Of a DNA stretch of 64,000 nt, positions 55,031 through 63,961 are shown piece after piece. Below the pieces are notes generated by a model. The model searched no databases. It was given only the letters and a program-made list of their open reading frames with translations, and was not told the origin of the DNA. The position numbers and the translations under genes are program-made. Origin of the DNA: Psychrobacter arenosus (GTDB lineage: Bacteria; Pseudomonadota; Gammaproteobacteria; Pseudomonadales; Moraxellaceae); NCBI RefSeq assembly GCF_904848165.1, contig NZ_LR884459.1:3100001-3164000 (forward strand). Reading direction: 5' to 3'. The stretch's first letter is position 1. Each line of letters starts with the position of its first letter.

Positions 55031-55194
55031 AATGCTTCCTTTCATAGGGGTCATAATGGTTATATAGGGTTGTATAAAGTTATACAAAGATTGTGGTCTG
55101 GTGACGTTACAGACTTTAAGGCTTTATTAAACGCAGCAGTATTAAACTAGATAGTATTAAAATAGCCGGTATTAAACTAAGGGATATTTAACCC

Positions 55195-55710
55195 CTAAGC
55201 CGCGTCAATCAATTTGCTAATACGCAAACGAGTAATTTTGTTTTGCTCAGCAGCGGCGTTGACCAGCTCTTCTTCGCGGCTATTCGGCAGACGCGCATTG
55301 AGTAGGTCTAACATCTCTTGTGCCGATTTACCGGTAGCGAATACGATAAAAATAAAGCCAAATTTGGCTAAGTAATCTTGGTTGCCTTTGGCGAGCGCTT
55401 CTAAGGTCGCATCATCAGCTGAATTTGCACCAGATTGTTCGTGAGACGCGCTGCCTTCGGTGTGGCGATACTTCTCTTTTAGCGTAGAGACATCCCCAAT
55501 TTGCGGATGACCTTCAAAGGCTTGCAGATAATCGGCCTCTTGCATTTGCGCCCACACACTATCGCTAGTGGTTAATAGAACTTCCAATGACGCAAAAGGC
55601 GCTTGCTCGCTAACTAAATTTGCCCAGCGCTCGCTAGTACAGCAAGACAATAGTTGCTCGGTAGCGGCATCGAAGGAGAGTTGATTAAAGTCAGTTAGGG
55701 TCATAGTCAC
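55195..55710 (-). CDS. uraD: OHCU decarboxylase UraD
   Basis: 171 residues. The probable start is GTG at 55710, six bases after AAAGGA; ATG at 55704 is possible and a longer TTG start is unlikely. It decarboxylates OHCU to S-allantoin. Signatures: CCTSERWANLVSEQAPF, FEGHPQIGDV with the catalytic His, and KFGFIFIVFATGKSAQEMLDLLNARLPNSREEE. It is the first minus-strand gene of the urate operon; the divergent regulator lies about 530 bases away with two operator-like palindromes between. Confidence 0.94.
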   Translation of the reverse strand: MTMTLTDFNQLSFDAATEQLLSCCTSERWANLVSEQAPFASLEVLLTTSDSVWAQMQEADYLQAFEGHPQIGDVSTLKEKYRHTEGSASHEQSGANSADDATLEALAKGNQDYLAKFGFIFIVFATGKSAQEMLDLLNARLPNSREEELVNAAAEQNKITRLRISKLIDAA

Positions 55711-55846
55711 GGTAAATCCTTTATAAAACAGCTGTGCAAACAATGGTGAGAAGCATGTGGCACCCTAGCAAGCAAATAATAATGCTGTGCTCAATTTCTA
55801 GAAAACAGGCGCAGATAAATTCTCTGTGTGCCTATTCTGCTAAAAC

Positions 55847-55862
55847 CTGACCATTTGGTCAA
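55847..55862. promoter_or_regulatory. RutR-like operator 1
   Basis: CTGACCATTTGGTCAA fits the RutR consensus TTGACCA-NN-TGGTCAA at 13 of 14 fixed bases. It lies in the divergent uraD/TetR-family interval. Confidence 0.7.
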
Positions 55863-55956
55863 CTATTATCTTTATTATTTTCATATTTATTCATTTTGCG
55901 CCACTAAATCATAAAAAAACAGTGGATTATCAATAAAAAAACATCTATTAATAAAC

Positions 55957-55972
55957 CTGACTACTTGGACAG
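55957..55972. promoter_or_regulatory. RutR-like operator 2
   Basis: CTGACTACTTGGACAG is a weaker fit to TTGACCA-NN-TGGTCAA but sits in a larger palindrome whose outer arms AAACCTG and CAGGTTT pair perfectly (55953-55976). It is 110 bases from operator 1. Confidence 0.55.
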
Positions 55973-56241
55973 GTTTTTAAGATATACTGAGAGGTGTCCT
56001 AAAAAGTTGCCCCATAAGGGTGAGACAGAAGGATCGCGCTAGTAATGTCACATTAGAAATGTAGAGTTTCTATAGTCGTTTGCTAGGTTAGCGTAGAGGT
56101 AGGAGGGATGACTGCGTTATAATCTGCCTGCCTTTTTTAACCTTGCCAATTTTTCAATCCTATCAGCAGCCTTAATATTTGCAGAATCAAATACGGCCTG
56201 ATAACGGATACTCAATTTTTGAGGTATATCCTCCCCAAGTG

Positions 56242-56889
56242 ATGACCACTATGACCGCAAATTTACCCGCGCAACATCGATCACAACAAGAGATTCGTGA
56301 ACAGAACCAAGAGCTTATATTAGCAGCGGCAGAGGCTGAATTTGTGCGTCAAGGCTATAGCGGCGCGACCATGCAAGGGGTAGCCGATCGTGCTGGCTTG
56401 CCCAAGGCCAACGTGCACTACTATTTTAAGAGTAAGAAAAATCTCTATAGAGCGGTCCTGACCACCATCATTGAAGAGTGGAACGAAGGTCTAGTCTCTA
56501 TGACCGCAGACAGTGACCCTAAGGTAGTGATTGAGCAGTTTGTCTTAACCAAGCTACATCAAGCGTTTGCGCACCCTACGCGGCATAAATTGTTTGCTCT
56601 AGAAGTGATTAATGGGGCGCCGCACTTGCAAGACTTTATGGCCTCCACGATGAAGGAATGGGCGCTAGATAAGGCCGCAGTCATGCAAGGCTGGTATGAG
56701 CAAGGTAAGATTGCTATTGATGACCCGTTACAGCTGTTGATTTTGATTTGGGCGACCACGCAGCGCTATGCAGAGTTTGAGGTAGAGATTGTGGGCCTAT
56801 TGAACAAAGACGCTTACGATGAGTCGGATGTAAAAAGGGCAGCCAATTTCTTGGTGCCCTTTATCTTACGTGGTTGTGGTATAGAGTAG
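56242..56889 (+). CDS. TetR-family regulator, RutR-like
   Basis: About 215 residues from 56242 (MTTMTANLPAQ); 56251 is an alternative and a TTG at 56179 is less likely. The DNA-binding helix-turn-helix is YSGATMQGVADRAGLPKANVHYYFKSKKNLYRAVL, strikingly close to RutR/YcdC (TNLLYYFPSKEALY in RutR, from memory). The C-terminus (FALEVINGAPHLQDFMASTMKEWALDKAAVMQGWYEQGKI) also fits that class, which senses uracil or thymine. Its place between urate genes and a purine permease, and the palindromes around it, imply control of purine breakdown; the ligand may be a purine or an intermediate. Confidence 0.85.
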   Translation: MTTMTANLPAQHRSQQEIREQNQELILAAAEAEFVRQGYSGATMQGVADRAGLPKANVHYYFKSKKNLYRAVLTTIIEEWNEGLVSMTADSDPKVVIEQFVLTKLHQAFAHPTRHKLFALEVINGAPHLQDFMASTMKEWALDKAAVMQGWYEQGKIAIDDPLQLLILIWATTQRYAEFEVEIVGLLNKDAYDESDVKRAANFLVPFILRGCGIE

Positions 56890-56892
56890 CAC

Positions 56893-58377
56893 TTACGACT
56901 CTTGTAGCACTTCTTGTGGCTGGCGGATTGCCTGCGGCTTATGCAGCGTCTGCTCGTATAAGCCATCGTCTAAATGCTGCTCTGGGGTATCAAACTCGAT
57001 GCCGTAATTCTTAGGTAAAATAGTATCAAGTAAGATAGCTACAATACCTGCCATCGTCACAGCAGAGCCAAAGACATTCTGTACTAATACGGGCGCTTGA
57101 GACAAGACGTCAGGTACAAAGGCAATCCCCATGGCCAGACCTAACGAGGTCGCAATGATGAGAATATTACGATGGGTAAAGTTAACCGTAGATAGGATAC
57201 GAATACCCGCGGTCGCTACTGTAGCGAACATCAATAGCGTCACGCCGCCCACCACAGGTTTAGGCAATTGGGTAAAGATTGAACCGATAATGGGGAACAT
57301 ACCCATTAGGAATAATAGCCCCGCCACGTAGAAACCCACATAACGACTGGCGATACCGGTCATCTGAATCACGCCATTGTTTTGGCTATAAGTTGTCACC
57401 GGGAAAGTATTAAAGATACCCGCAATCATTGAGTTCACCCCATCACCCAATACCCCACCTTGGATACGCTTTTCGTAGACAGGGCCTTTGATAGGCTCGT
57501 GGGAAATCATGGAAGTCGCGGTCAAGTCACCTGCGGTCTCAATACTGGTAATCACATACATAAAGGCGATAGGAATAAACGCCTGAAAGTCGAAAGCAAA
57601 GCCATACTTGAAGGGGATAGGCATGGTAAATAGGCTGGCTTGACCCACTTGTGAAAAGTCAATTTTACCCAAGAGTGCTGAGACTACCAGACCAAGCATA
57701 AGGCCAATAAAGATAGCGCTCGAGCGGATCACCTTATTGTTAATAATACTGATCGCGACCACGACAAACAGGACGCCACCACCGAGCATTAAATTCTCTA
57801 AACTGCCAAAATCATCTGCTTTCACCCCGCCTGCTAGATCGGTCAGACCGACCTTGGTCAGCGATAAGCCAATCGTCACAATCACACAACCGGTGACAAT
57901 TGGATTCATTAAAGACTTTAAGCGGGTAATAAAGCGGCTTAAGAATATCTCAATAAACGCCCCTAAAAAGGTAACGCCAAAGATTACCGCTAAGATTTCA
58001 TCCGGACCGCCGCCTTTCGTTTTAACTACCATACCTGCGGCTAAAACCGCACTCAAAAAGCCAAAACTTGTCCCTTGTAGTGCCATAAGGCCAGAACCAA
58101 TGGGGCCGACTTTACGGGTCTGAATAAGCGTAGCCACACCTGCTACCATGAGCGACATACTGATTAAATAAGGAATTTCTGCGCCAAGTCCTAGTACTCC
58201 GCCAATGATTAGCGCGGGTGTAATCACGCCGACGAAGCTAGCAAGGACATGTTGGACGGCGCCTAAAAAGGCTTTTACTGGGGCAGGTCGGTCATGTAAT
58301 CCGTAGAGCAGGTCGCTTTGCATCTCTACTTTGTCTTGTTGTTGCAGGTCAGTCTGCAATCCCGGGGGCTGGCTCAT
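56893..58377 (-). CDS. NCS2 family xanthine/urate permease
   Basis: 494 residues with about 13-14 membrane helices. The NCS2 signature (Q/E/P)-N-x-G-x4-T-G is present as QNNGVIQMTG (about 326), and the first core text is GLHDRPAPVKAFLGAVQHVLASFVGVITPALIIGGVLGL. It brings purines, probably urate or xanthine, in with protons or sodium. It converges with the TetR-family gene, 3 bases apart at their ends. A RutR-like operator lies 236 bases before its start. Confidence 0.9.
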   Translation of the reverse strand: MSQPPGLQTDLQQQDKVEMQSDLLYGLHDRPAPVKAFLGAVQHVLASFVGVITPALIIGGVLGLGAEIPYLISMSLMVAGVATLIQTRKVGPIGSGLMALQGTSFGFLSAVLAAGMVVKTKGGGPDEILAVIFGVTFLGAFIEIFLSRFITRLKSLMNPIVTGCVIVTIGLSLTKVGLTDLAGGVKADDFGSLENLMLGGGVLFVVVAISIINNKVIRSSAIFIGLMLGLVVSALLGKIDFSQVGQASLFTMPIPFKYGFAFDFQAFIPIAFMYVITSIETAGDLTATSMISHEPIKGPVYEKRIQGGVLGDGVNSMIAGIFNTFPVTTYSQNNGVIQMTGIASRYVGFYVAGLLFLMGMFPIIGSIFTQLPKPVVGGVTLLMFATVATAGIRILSTVNFTHRNILIIATSLGLAMGIAFVPDVLSQAPVLVQNVFGSAVTMAGIVAILLDTILPKNYGIEFDTPEQHLDDGLYEQTLHKPQAIRQPQEVLQES

Positions 58378-58612
58378 TTTGGCTTTCTCCTAAAATATAA
58401 TCCTGCTGGCATCGTATGGCACTAGCATTAAGTAGGCATAACATTTGCTGTGTCGGGCCTGGGGATGTCGGCAGTACAAAATCCTTTTTGTGTACAGCTA
58501 TCCGTAATATTTGTTGCGCTATAAAAATGGCATTTTCATAAATTTGTCAGCTTGCGACAGTAGGGCAACGGCTCAATTATTACTGGTTTTATTTAACGTT
58601 TCAGCTTAAAAC

Positions 58613-58628
58613 CTGACTAATTGGTCAA
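58613..58628 (-). promoter_or_regulatory. RutR-like operator 3, before the purine permease
   Basis: CTGACTAATTGGTCAA matches TTGACCA-NN-TGGTCAA at 12 of 14 fixed bases. The flanking AAAC and CTATC are shared with operator 1, so the sites are probably bound by the same protein. Confidence 0.65.
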
Positions 58629-59175
58629 CTATCTTAGGGTATAGGGAAACAGTAAGGTAATGCAACGTTTTTTTATCTTGCTGCGTAGAATTAGAGAAAA
58701 TTCGTTAAAAAAAGCACTATTTTTTACTCATTAATAGGGTTTTTTCTTAATAATTTTTATTCTATCTATTTGTTAAATATAGAATTTTATTGGTTCCTAG
58801 ATTGGGTTATTTGCTTACATATTCACGGCATCTATTTTCTCTATTTATTAAGTAATTAATGCGAGAAATTTATGCCTTTTGCTATTTATTAGCTGAGTAA
58901 CTTTTTATTTTTGACAGTTATCGAGCTAAATTTATAGCCTTAATGAGTTTTAAGGGAGGCCAGTTTTAGATTAGTTAGGGTGTTAATAAAGCTAGGTTTA
59001 TAGTTTTAGCAACGTAATAAAATTTATAAGTGGTTAAGAGGAATTTAACGGTTAAATGGGTCAAAAAATCACCTTAACTAAAAATAGCAGCGCAGAATGA
59101 TATCAAGGCGAACTTATTGACTTATAAGAGTATTGCTATTTAGTAATCGGTTGGTTATTATGCTGCTCGATAATT

Positions 59176-59194
59176 AATGATAATCGTTATCATT
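59176..59194 (+). promoter_or_regulatory. Fur box
   Basis: AATGATAATCGTTATCATT is a palindrome with AATGATAA and TTATCATT arms and is close to the Fur consensus GATAATGATAATCATTATC. It lies 144 bases before the receptor start codon and would repress in high iron. Confidence 0.85.
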
Positions 59195-59337
59195 ACTTTT
59201 ATTCTTCATAGTTAGTTCAGTGCTTTTATAAAAGTTAACTGACTTCTTTATTTACCTTTGAACAATATTCTAATAACTGCGGTGGCTTTGGATAGCTGCA
59301 GTAACCCTTACCGCCTGACTGATAAAAGTGAGTAGAT

Positions 59338-61425
59338 ATGAGCCTTAACCCAACTTCTTATTCTGAGCCGACTGATAGTAATAATAGTGTGCGTCAGACT
59401 ACACGCGGGCTAACTGCCTTAAGTTTAGGTATTGCGGCCGCTATGATGGCGCAATCTGCGGCCGCCGCAGTGCAGCCCCATGCCACCATGCAAACCATTA
59501 CGGTCACGGCGAATTCATCGGCTGAGCCGACAGTGCAAGAGGGTGAGGTGACTACGCAAGACTATACGCCTGCTCAGCAAGCTGCACATTTGAGTGACTT
59601 TTTGGAAGTGGTGCCTGGGGTATCGGTCGGTGGTACCTCAACTATTAATCAGCGCGTTCGCGTGCGTGGGCTAGACGATACCAACTTGAAAGTGACTATT
59701 GACGGGGCGCGTCAAGAAGGCGCGTTGTTTTATCACATGGGTGATGTGACTATTGACCCTGATTTACTGAAACAGACCCAAGTGTCTGTGGGTAATAATT
59801 CAGTGACGCTAGGGAATGATGCGTTAGGCGGCGCGGTCGCTTTTAAAACCGTGGATGCTGCAGATTTACTCAAACCCGGTCAAAAAATCGGTGCCAAGCT
59901 TAAGGCCAGTTATGGCAGCAATAACGATGAGCTATTAACCTCTGCCACCGTATATGGTGCGCCTACTGATAATGTCGATTTACTGGCTTATTATGGTCAG
60001 CGTAATGCAGAGTCTGGCGAAGATGGCAATGGCCGTGAGCTGTTTGAAGACAGTAAAGGCGAAAATATCTTATTAAAAGCAGGTGCTTATATCGCCAATG
60101 ACCATCATATTGGCGCCAACTTTAGCCGTACTGAAAAAGACGGTATTTTCCCATTCCGTCCTGACTTTCCAGCGCTAACAGATGACCCCATCCCGCAAAA
60201 GGTCAGCCGAGATACTTATAGCGTTGATTATAATTTTAACCCCGCCAGTGCGCTGATTGATGTGGATGCGACTGTCTATCAGACGGAAACAGAAATTTTA
60301 CGTGATAATGCCTATAAAGTATCTCCAGGGTATGACTGGCAAGCCAATGTCAAAACCAAGGGTGCCAAAGTCGAAAACACCAGTGTGATCGAAAGCACTA
60401 TGGGTAGCCATAGAGTGATTACAGGGGCAGAGCATTATCAAAAAGAATCTGCTATGGCTCGCGACGGTAAGCAGCTGGGCAGCGATAGTGCAAAAAACAC
60501 CTCGGTTTATTTAGAAGACCAATGGCAGATGGGTAAATTCAGCTTAACGCCAGGGATTCGTTACGATCGCTATGAGTCGCCAGAGTTCGTCGCTGGTGGC
60601 AAAACTTACGATAACGTAGTGGGGGCACTAGCCGCCAGCTATGAGGTGGCGCCGCGTACGCAAGTCTTTGCCAGCTACACGCAATTGTTTAATGGCCCGG
60701 ACTTAGGACAGGCGATTTTCAATAGTAATGGCGATGGTATTTATGTGAATAAGGATATAAAACCCGAAGAAGGCTATAACTCTGAAGTGGGTATGGCCAC
60801 TACGTTGCAGGGTTTGACCTTAGCTGATGATTCGCTGCAATTAAGTGCCAAACTCTTTAAGTCTAATATCGAAAACTTCCAGCAGTTTATCCGAGCAGGC
60901 GGCACTCGTGTTGGTCTAGATTGTGCTACAGGCGAGTTGGGCGGTAGCTGTCAGGGGATGATTAACAGCGATGAAGACTATGAGATTAAAGGGGCTGAAT
61001 TGGCGGCTAACTATAGCACCAGTAACTTTGGCATGGGCTTAAGCTACTCGCGTGCCCGTAGTGAAGGCGATAAAACGGGCGATAGTATTCCTTCAGTGAG
61101 CGGCGGTAGTGCGGATTCAGGCGATCGCTATATGCTGAATTTGAACTATGAGCCTAACGATAGTATTGGTCTAGGTTGGCGTAGTACTTATGTGGCCTCA
61201 ATCACCGATAATAAAAACAACACCAAGCCCAATTATGATGTGCATGATGTGTATATGAACTATGCACCACGTCAGCTCGATGGTGTCACCGCTACTGTGG
61301 GCGTCTATAACCTGTTTGATGAAACTTATGCGAATCACTCTTCTCGCTTAAACACTACTGCGGATGCTTCTACTGATTTTGATATGGGTCGTAATATTAA
61401 AGCTTCTTTAAGCTATCAGTTCTAA
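59338..61425 (+). CDS. TonB-dependent outer-membrane receptor, FetA/FrpB-like
   Basis: 695 residues with a signal sequence (ALSLGIAAAMMAQSAAAAV) and a TonB box-like TITVTA (about 52). The plug domain has INQRVRVRGLDDTNLKVTIDGARQEGALFYHMGDVTIDPDLLKQ and GNDALGGAVAFKTVDAADLL, which is characteristic of the FetA/FrpB siderophore-receptor group. The barrel follows and ends in SLSYQF with the terminal Phe needed for membrane insertion. The ligand is likely a ferric siderophore, not defined here. The Fur box and the next PepSY gene point to iron uptake. Confidence 0.9.
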   Translation: MSLNPTSYSEPTDSNNSVRQTTRGLTALSLGIAAAMMAQSAAAAVQPHATMQTITVTANSSAEPTVQEGEVTTQDYTPAQQAAHLSDFLEVVPGVSVGGTSTINQRVRVRGLDDTNLKVTIDGARQEGALFYHMGDVTIDPDLLKQTQVSVGNNSVTLGNDALGGAVAFKTVDAADLLKPGQKIGAKLKASYGSNNDELLTSATVYGAPTDNVDLLAYYGQRNAESGEDGNGRELFEDSKGENILLKAGAYIANDHHIGANFSRTEKDGIFPFRPDFPALTDDPIPQKVSRDTYSVDYNFNPASALIDVDATVYQTETEILRDNAYKVSPGYDWQANVKTKGAKVENTSVIESTMGSHRVITGAEHYQKESAMARDGKQLGSDSAKNTSVYLEDQWQMGKFSLTPGIRYDRYESPEFVAGGKTYDNVVGALAASYEVAPRTQVFASYTQLFNGPDLGQAIFNSNGDGIYVNKDIKPEEGYNSEVGMATTLQGLTLADDSLQLSAKLFKSNIENFQQFIRAGGTRVGLDCATGELGGSCQGMINSDEDYEIKGAELAANYSTSNFGMGLSYSRARSEGDKTGDSIPSVSGGSADSGDRYMLNLNYEPNDSIGLGWRSTYVASITDNKNNTKPNYDVHDVYMNYAPRQLDGVTATVGVYNLFDETYANHSSRLNTTADASTDFDMGRNIKASLSYQF

Positions 61426-61598
61426 GCTAATATCTTTACTTTATTAGTTATAGACCAATCACTCCTAGCTATCAGTACTAGACTATCCGTTATAAGTTAG
61501 TGCTATAAATTGATAGCTAAAAGCGAGTAACGTTAAAACAGTCGTTTTAAACTCGTTGTTAGAGGTTTGGCTAGAATGACGAATCATTAGCCATGAGA

Positions 61599-61635
61599 AA
61601 AACCAGCTGTCTTTAGAAGGGAGCTGGTTTTTTTA
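61599..61635 (+). terminator. terminator after the receptor gene
   Basis: AAACCAGCT (61600-61608) pairs with AGCTGGTTT (61622-61630), loop of 13, then TTTTTTT. The PepSY gene 50 bases further on then needs its own promoter or partial readthrough. Confidence 0.85.
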
Positions 61636-61685
61636 TGGCTAATCTCCTATAAACCATTAAACACTATCGCAAAGACCTATAACTC

Positions 61686-63056
61686 ATGACTATATTTGAC
61701 CCACGTCGTATTTGCCTGTGGATTCACCGTTATACCAGTTTGGGCATCGTCTTTTTTCTATTGCTAGCTGGCTTAACCGGCGCGCTACTGGCTTTTCATG
61801 AAGAATTAGATGACCTGTTTAACCAACGTTTGGCCATAGTGGCCGTGCAAGATAACCCCGCGCTTCCGATAGCTGCCTTACATGATAGTGTGATTAAGAG
61901 CTATCCCGACCAAACCTTTTCCAGTATGCCCACAACCTTAACCGCGGGAAAAGCCGTCGTATTTGCAGTCGATAGAGTTCGCGGAGGGAAAGGTAAGCCA
62001 CCGACAACAGCCGCTGCTCAGCCTAGCTTTCATGAGGTTTATGTCAACCCTTATGATGGTCAGATTATCGGTACGCGAAATAAAGACGAGTGGGCATGGC
62101 GCAATACCATGTGGAAGGTATTTTGGCTGCACCGTGAGCTATTACTGGGTGATATTGGCCGCTTACTATTGGGTATCGTCGCGCTGATTTGGACTGTGAA
62201 TTGCTTCATAGGGTTTTATTTAACCCTGCCACGCAGAGTGAAGAAGACTAGAAATAAACTTAATGAAAAGACACGTGCCTCTACTAAACGTTCCTCTATA
62301 TTGAAACGTTGGCTACCCGCCTGGAAAATCCGTACCAAAACCAACCTTTTTAAATTTAATTATGATTTGCATCAAGCAGCAGGATTATGGCTATGGGGGC
62401 TATTGTTCATCATTGCTTGGTCGAGTGTCAGTTTTAACTTACCTATGGCGTATCAACCGGTTATGCAAGCTGTGACGGGCTACGAGACCTGGCAGCAGCA
62501 AGCGGCTAAACAACAGAGCGCACAAGCCAAGACAAGTGATATAACCATAGATAACGAGGCTATAAAGCCGACCGTAGGCACCGCCGTATTAAGCGAACAG
62601 CAGGACTCAAGCTATGCCGTGACGAAGGTGAATAGTATTGCAACTTTAGGTGAAATGGCTAAGCAAGCGTCAGCCGAACATGGCGTCGCAGTGCAGCAAT
62701 TGTTAGGTATGCGCTGGGTCAGCGAAGAGCAGCAATGGCAACTGCGCTTTCAAACCAATAAAGACGTGGGCACGCATGGTGGGGCGTCATCACTGACGGT
62801 GGATGCAAAAACAGGGGAGATGGTGCGGGTCAACTTTGGCTATCAAGCCGCGTTTGGCAATAAGGTCGATCAGTGGCTTACGACCTTACATATGGGCCAT
62901 CTTGGTCAGGGGGTCTGGCATTTACTCTACCAACTGCTGCTAGTCATAACAGGGTTAGCGGTGGCTTTATTAGGAATAACGGGGACTTATCTTTGGTTAA
63001 AAGGCCGCCAGCGCGCGCAAAAGCCGCAACGGGCTAAAAAAGCGCTCAAGCTTTAG
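61686..63056 (+). CDS. PepSY-associated membrane protein, possibly siderophore-iron reductase
   Basis: 456 residues with four membrane segments: HRYTSLGIVFFLLLAGLTGALLAFHEELDD (about 15-40), the WLHRELLLGDIGRLLLGIVALIWTVNCFIGFYLTLP block (about 155-185), a third helix near 235-255 and a last one near 410-435. Two periplasmic PepSY-like domains lie between. The conserved HR/WLHRE/LHMGH His residues are candidate haem ligands, as in ferric-reductase-type PepSY proteins. It follows a FetA-type receptor and probably takes part in iron release. Confidence 0.8.
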   Translation: MTIFDPRRICLWIHRYTSLGIVFFLLLAGLTGALLAFHEELDDLFNQRLAIVAVQDNPALPIAALHDSVIKSYPDQTFSSMPTTLTAGKAVVFAVDRVRGGKGKPPTTAAAQPSFHEVYVNPYDGQIIGTRNKDEWAWRNTMWKVFWLHRELLLGDIGRLLLGIVALIWTVNCFIGFYLTLPRRVKKTRNKLNEKTRASTKRSSILKRWLPAWKIRTKTNLFKFNYDLHQAAGLWLWGLLFIIAWSSVSFNLPMAYQPVMQAVTGYETWQQQAAKQQSAQAKTSDITIDNEAIKPTVGTAVLSEQQDSSYAVTKVNSIATLGEMAKQASAEHGVAVQQLLGMRWVSEEQQWQLRFQTNKDVGTHGGASSLTVDAKTGEMVRVNFGYQAAFGNKVDQWLTTLHMGHLGQGVWHLLYQLLLVITGLAVALLGITGTYLWLKGRQRAQKPQRAKKALKL

Positions 63057-63108
63057 GCCATTTGTATAAACCCATTATTTAACCTAAGAATCGGTTACCC
63101 TAAAAAGG

Positions 63109-63615
63109 TTACCAACGCGGTCCCCAAGGAGAGAAAGGCGCATAGCCATAGCGGCCGTAGCCCCAAGGATAAGGCGAGCTTAGCATAGACATATCGCGTT
63201 GGCGCAGGTAGTAATATTGACCTTGCGAATAGGCTTCTTCGAGCTTTTGAATGCCTTCTAGCGGGCACACCGGCTGCCAAGCGTAACCTTCACGACCCAG
63301 TTTATAAGCGGTCAGCTCAGTACAATAGCTTTTAAGCCCTTGCTGGCGTCCTGCTTCCCAAGCTGTCCGGGCTGGGCTACTGGCGGTAACTGTTGGGCAA
63401 GCAGCAATATATTGGCCAAAGTAAGCCCCTGAGCGGCCCACCATACCGTCTCTTTCCCCAATATCCTGCCAGTTGCCTTGCTGACATTGTTGGGCGGTAA
63501 TTTTAGGGGTCGTAGCACAGCCATTTAACATGAATAAGCTAGCAGCGAAGGTGATGGCTAGCCCGGATTTAACTGCTGTTTTAACTATTGGGGATGGCGA
63601 TAATAAAGGTTGCAT
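63109..63615 (-). CDS. DUF2799 lipoprotein
   Basis: 168 residues from 63615, chosen because GGAG lies just upstream; the ATG at 63642 adds nine residues. Signal AITFAASLFMLNGC has a lipobox Cys. The mature part carries DUF2799 marks: GNWQDIGERDGMVGRSGAYF, ARTAWEAGRQQGLKSYCTELTAYKLGREGY and GIQKLEEAYSQGQYYYLRQRD. The tail is rich in Pro, Gly and Tyr (YPWGYGRYGYAPFSPWGP). Function of the family is unknown. Confidence 0.82.
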   Translation of the reverse strand: MQPLLSPSPIVKTAVKSGLAITFAASLFMLNGCATTPKITAQQCQQGNWQDIGERDGMVGRSGAYFGQYIAACPTVTASSPARTAWEAGRQQGLKSYCTELTAYKLGREGYAWQPVCPLEGIQKLEEAYSQGQYYYLRQRDMSMLSSPYPWGYGRYGYAPFSPWGPRW

Positions 63616-63961
63616 AGCAGACTCCAATGCTGAGACGGTCATCTAGCTTTTAGTATAGCAGTTTCCAATGTCAAACTAGGCTTTGGCTACAACAATTCCC
63701 TCCTTAGTTAACCATTTATAGACAAGCTAGCCTAGATTTGCGTTAAAACCGAGACTGTGAGTTTGAGAGAAATTTTTTTCATAATCGTCAGTAGCCCATA
63801 TCTAATAGCGGCGTTTTTTGTTATTTTAATTAAGCACACCGTTAAGCCATAACAAAGTAGAACAATAGGATAAGTAGAAGCAATTTAACTTGGCATGAGT
63901 AAAATAAGCCGATTAGCTTTGCGTATAAATTAGGATGGGTTAAGACTTTGAGGGTCACGTT
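63616..63961. other. interval between the DUF2799 gene and the final gene
   Basis: Divergent promoter region with no gene. It is AT-rich from about 63,760 on. GAGGGTC before 63962 gives a ribosome site for the next gene. Confidence 0.5.

Larger units (their letters stand above)
58378..59337. other. long AT-rich interval between the purine permease and the TonB receptor
   Basis: No gene seen. It holds a RutR-like site for the minus-strand permease (58613-58628) and a Fur box for the plus-strand receptor (59176-59194). The rest is very AT-rich with long T and A runs. Confidence 0.5.

Noticed and set aside
55980..56060. Segment after the second RutR-like site (GTGTCCTAAAAAGTTGCCCC) looked like an insertion-sequence end
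   Set aside because: No matching inverted partner, target duplication or transposase nearby.
57737..58123. 128-codon plus-strand frame opposite the purine permease
   Set aside because: Antisense shadow of a membrane protein gene; no independent start signals.
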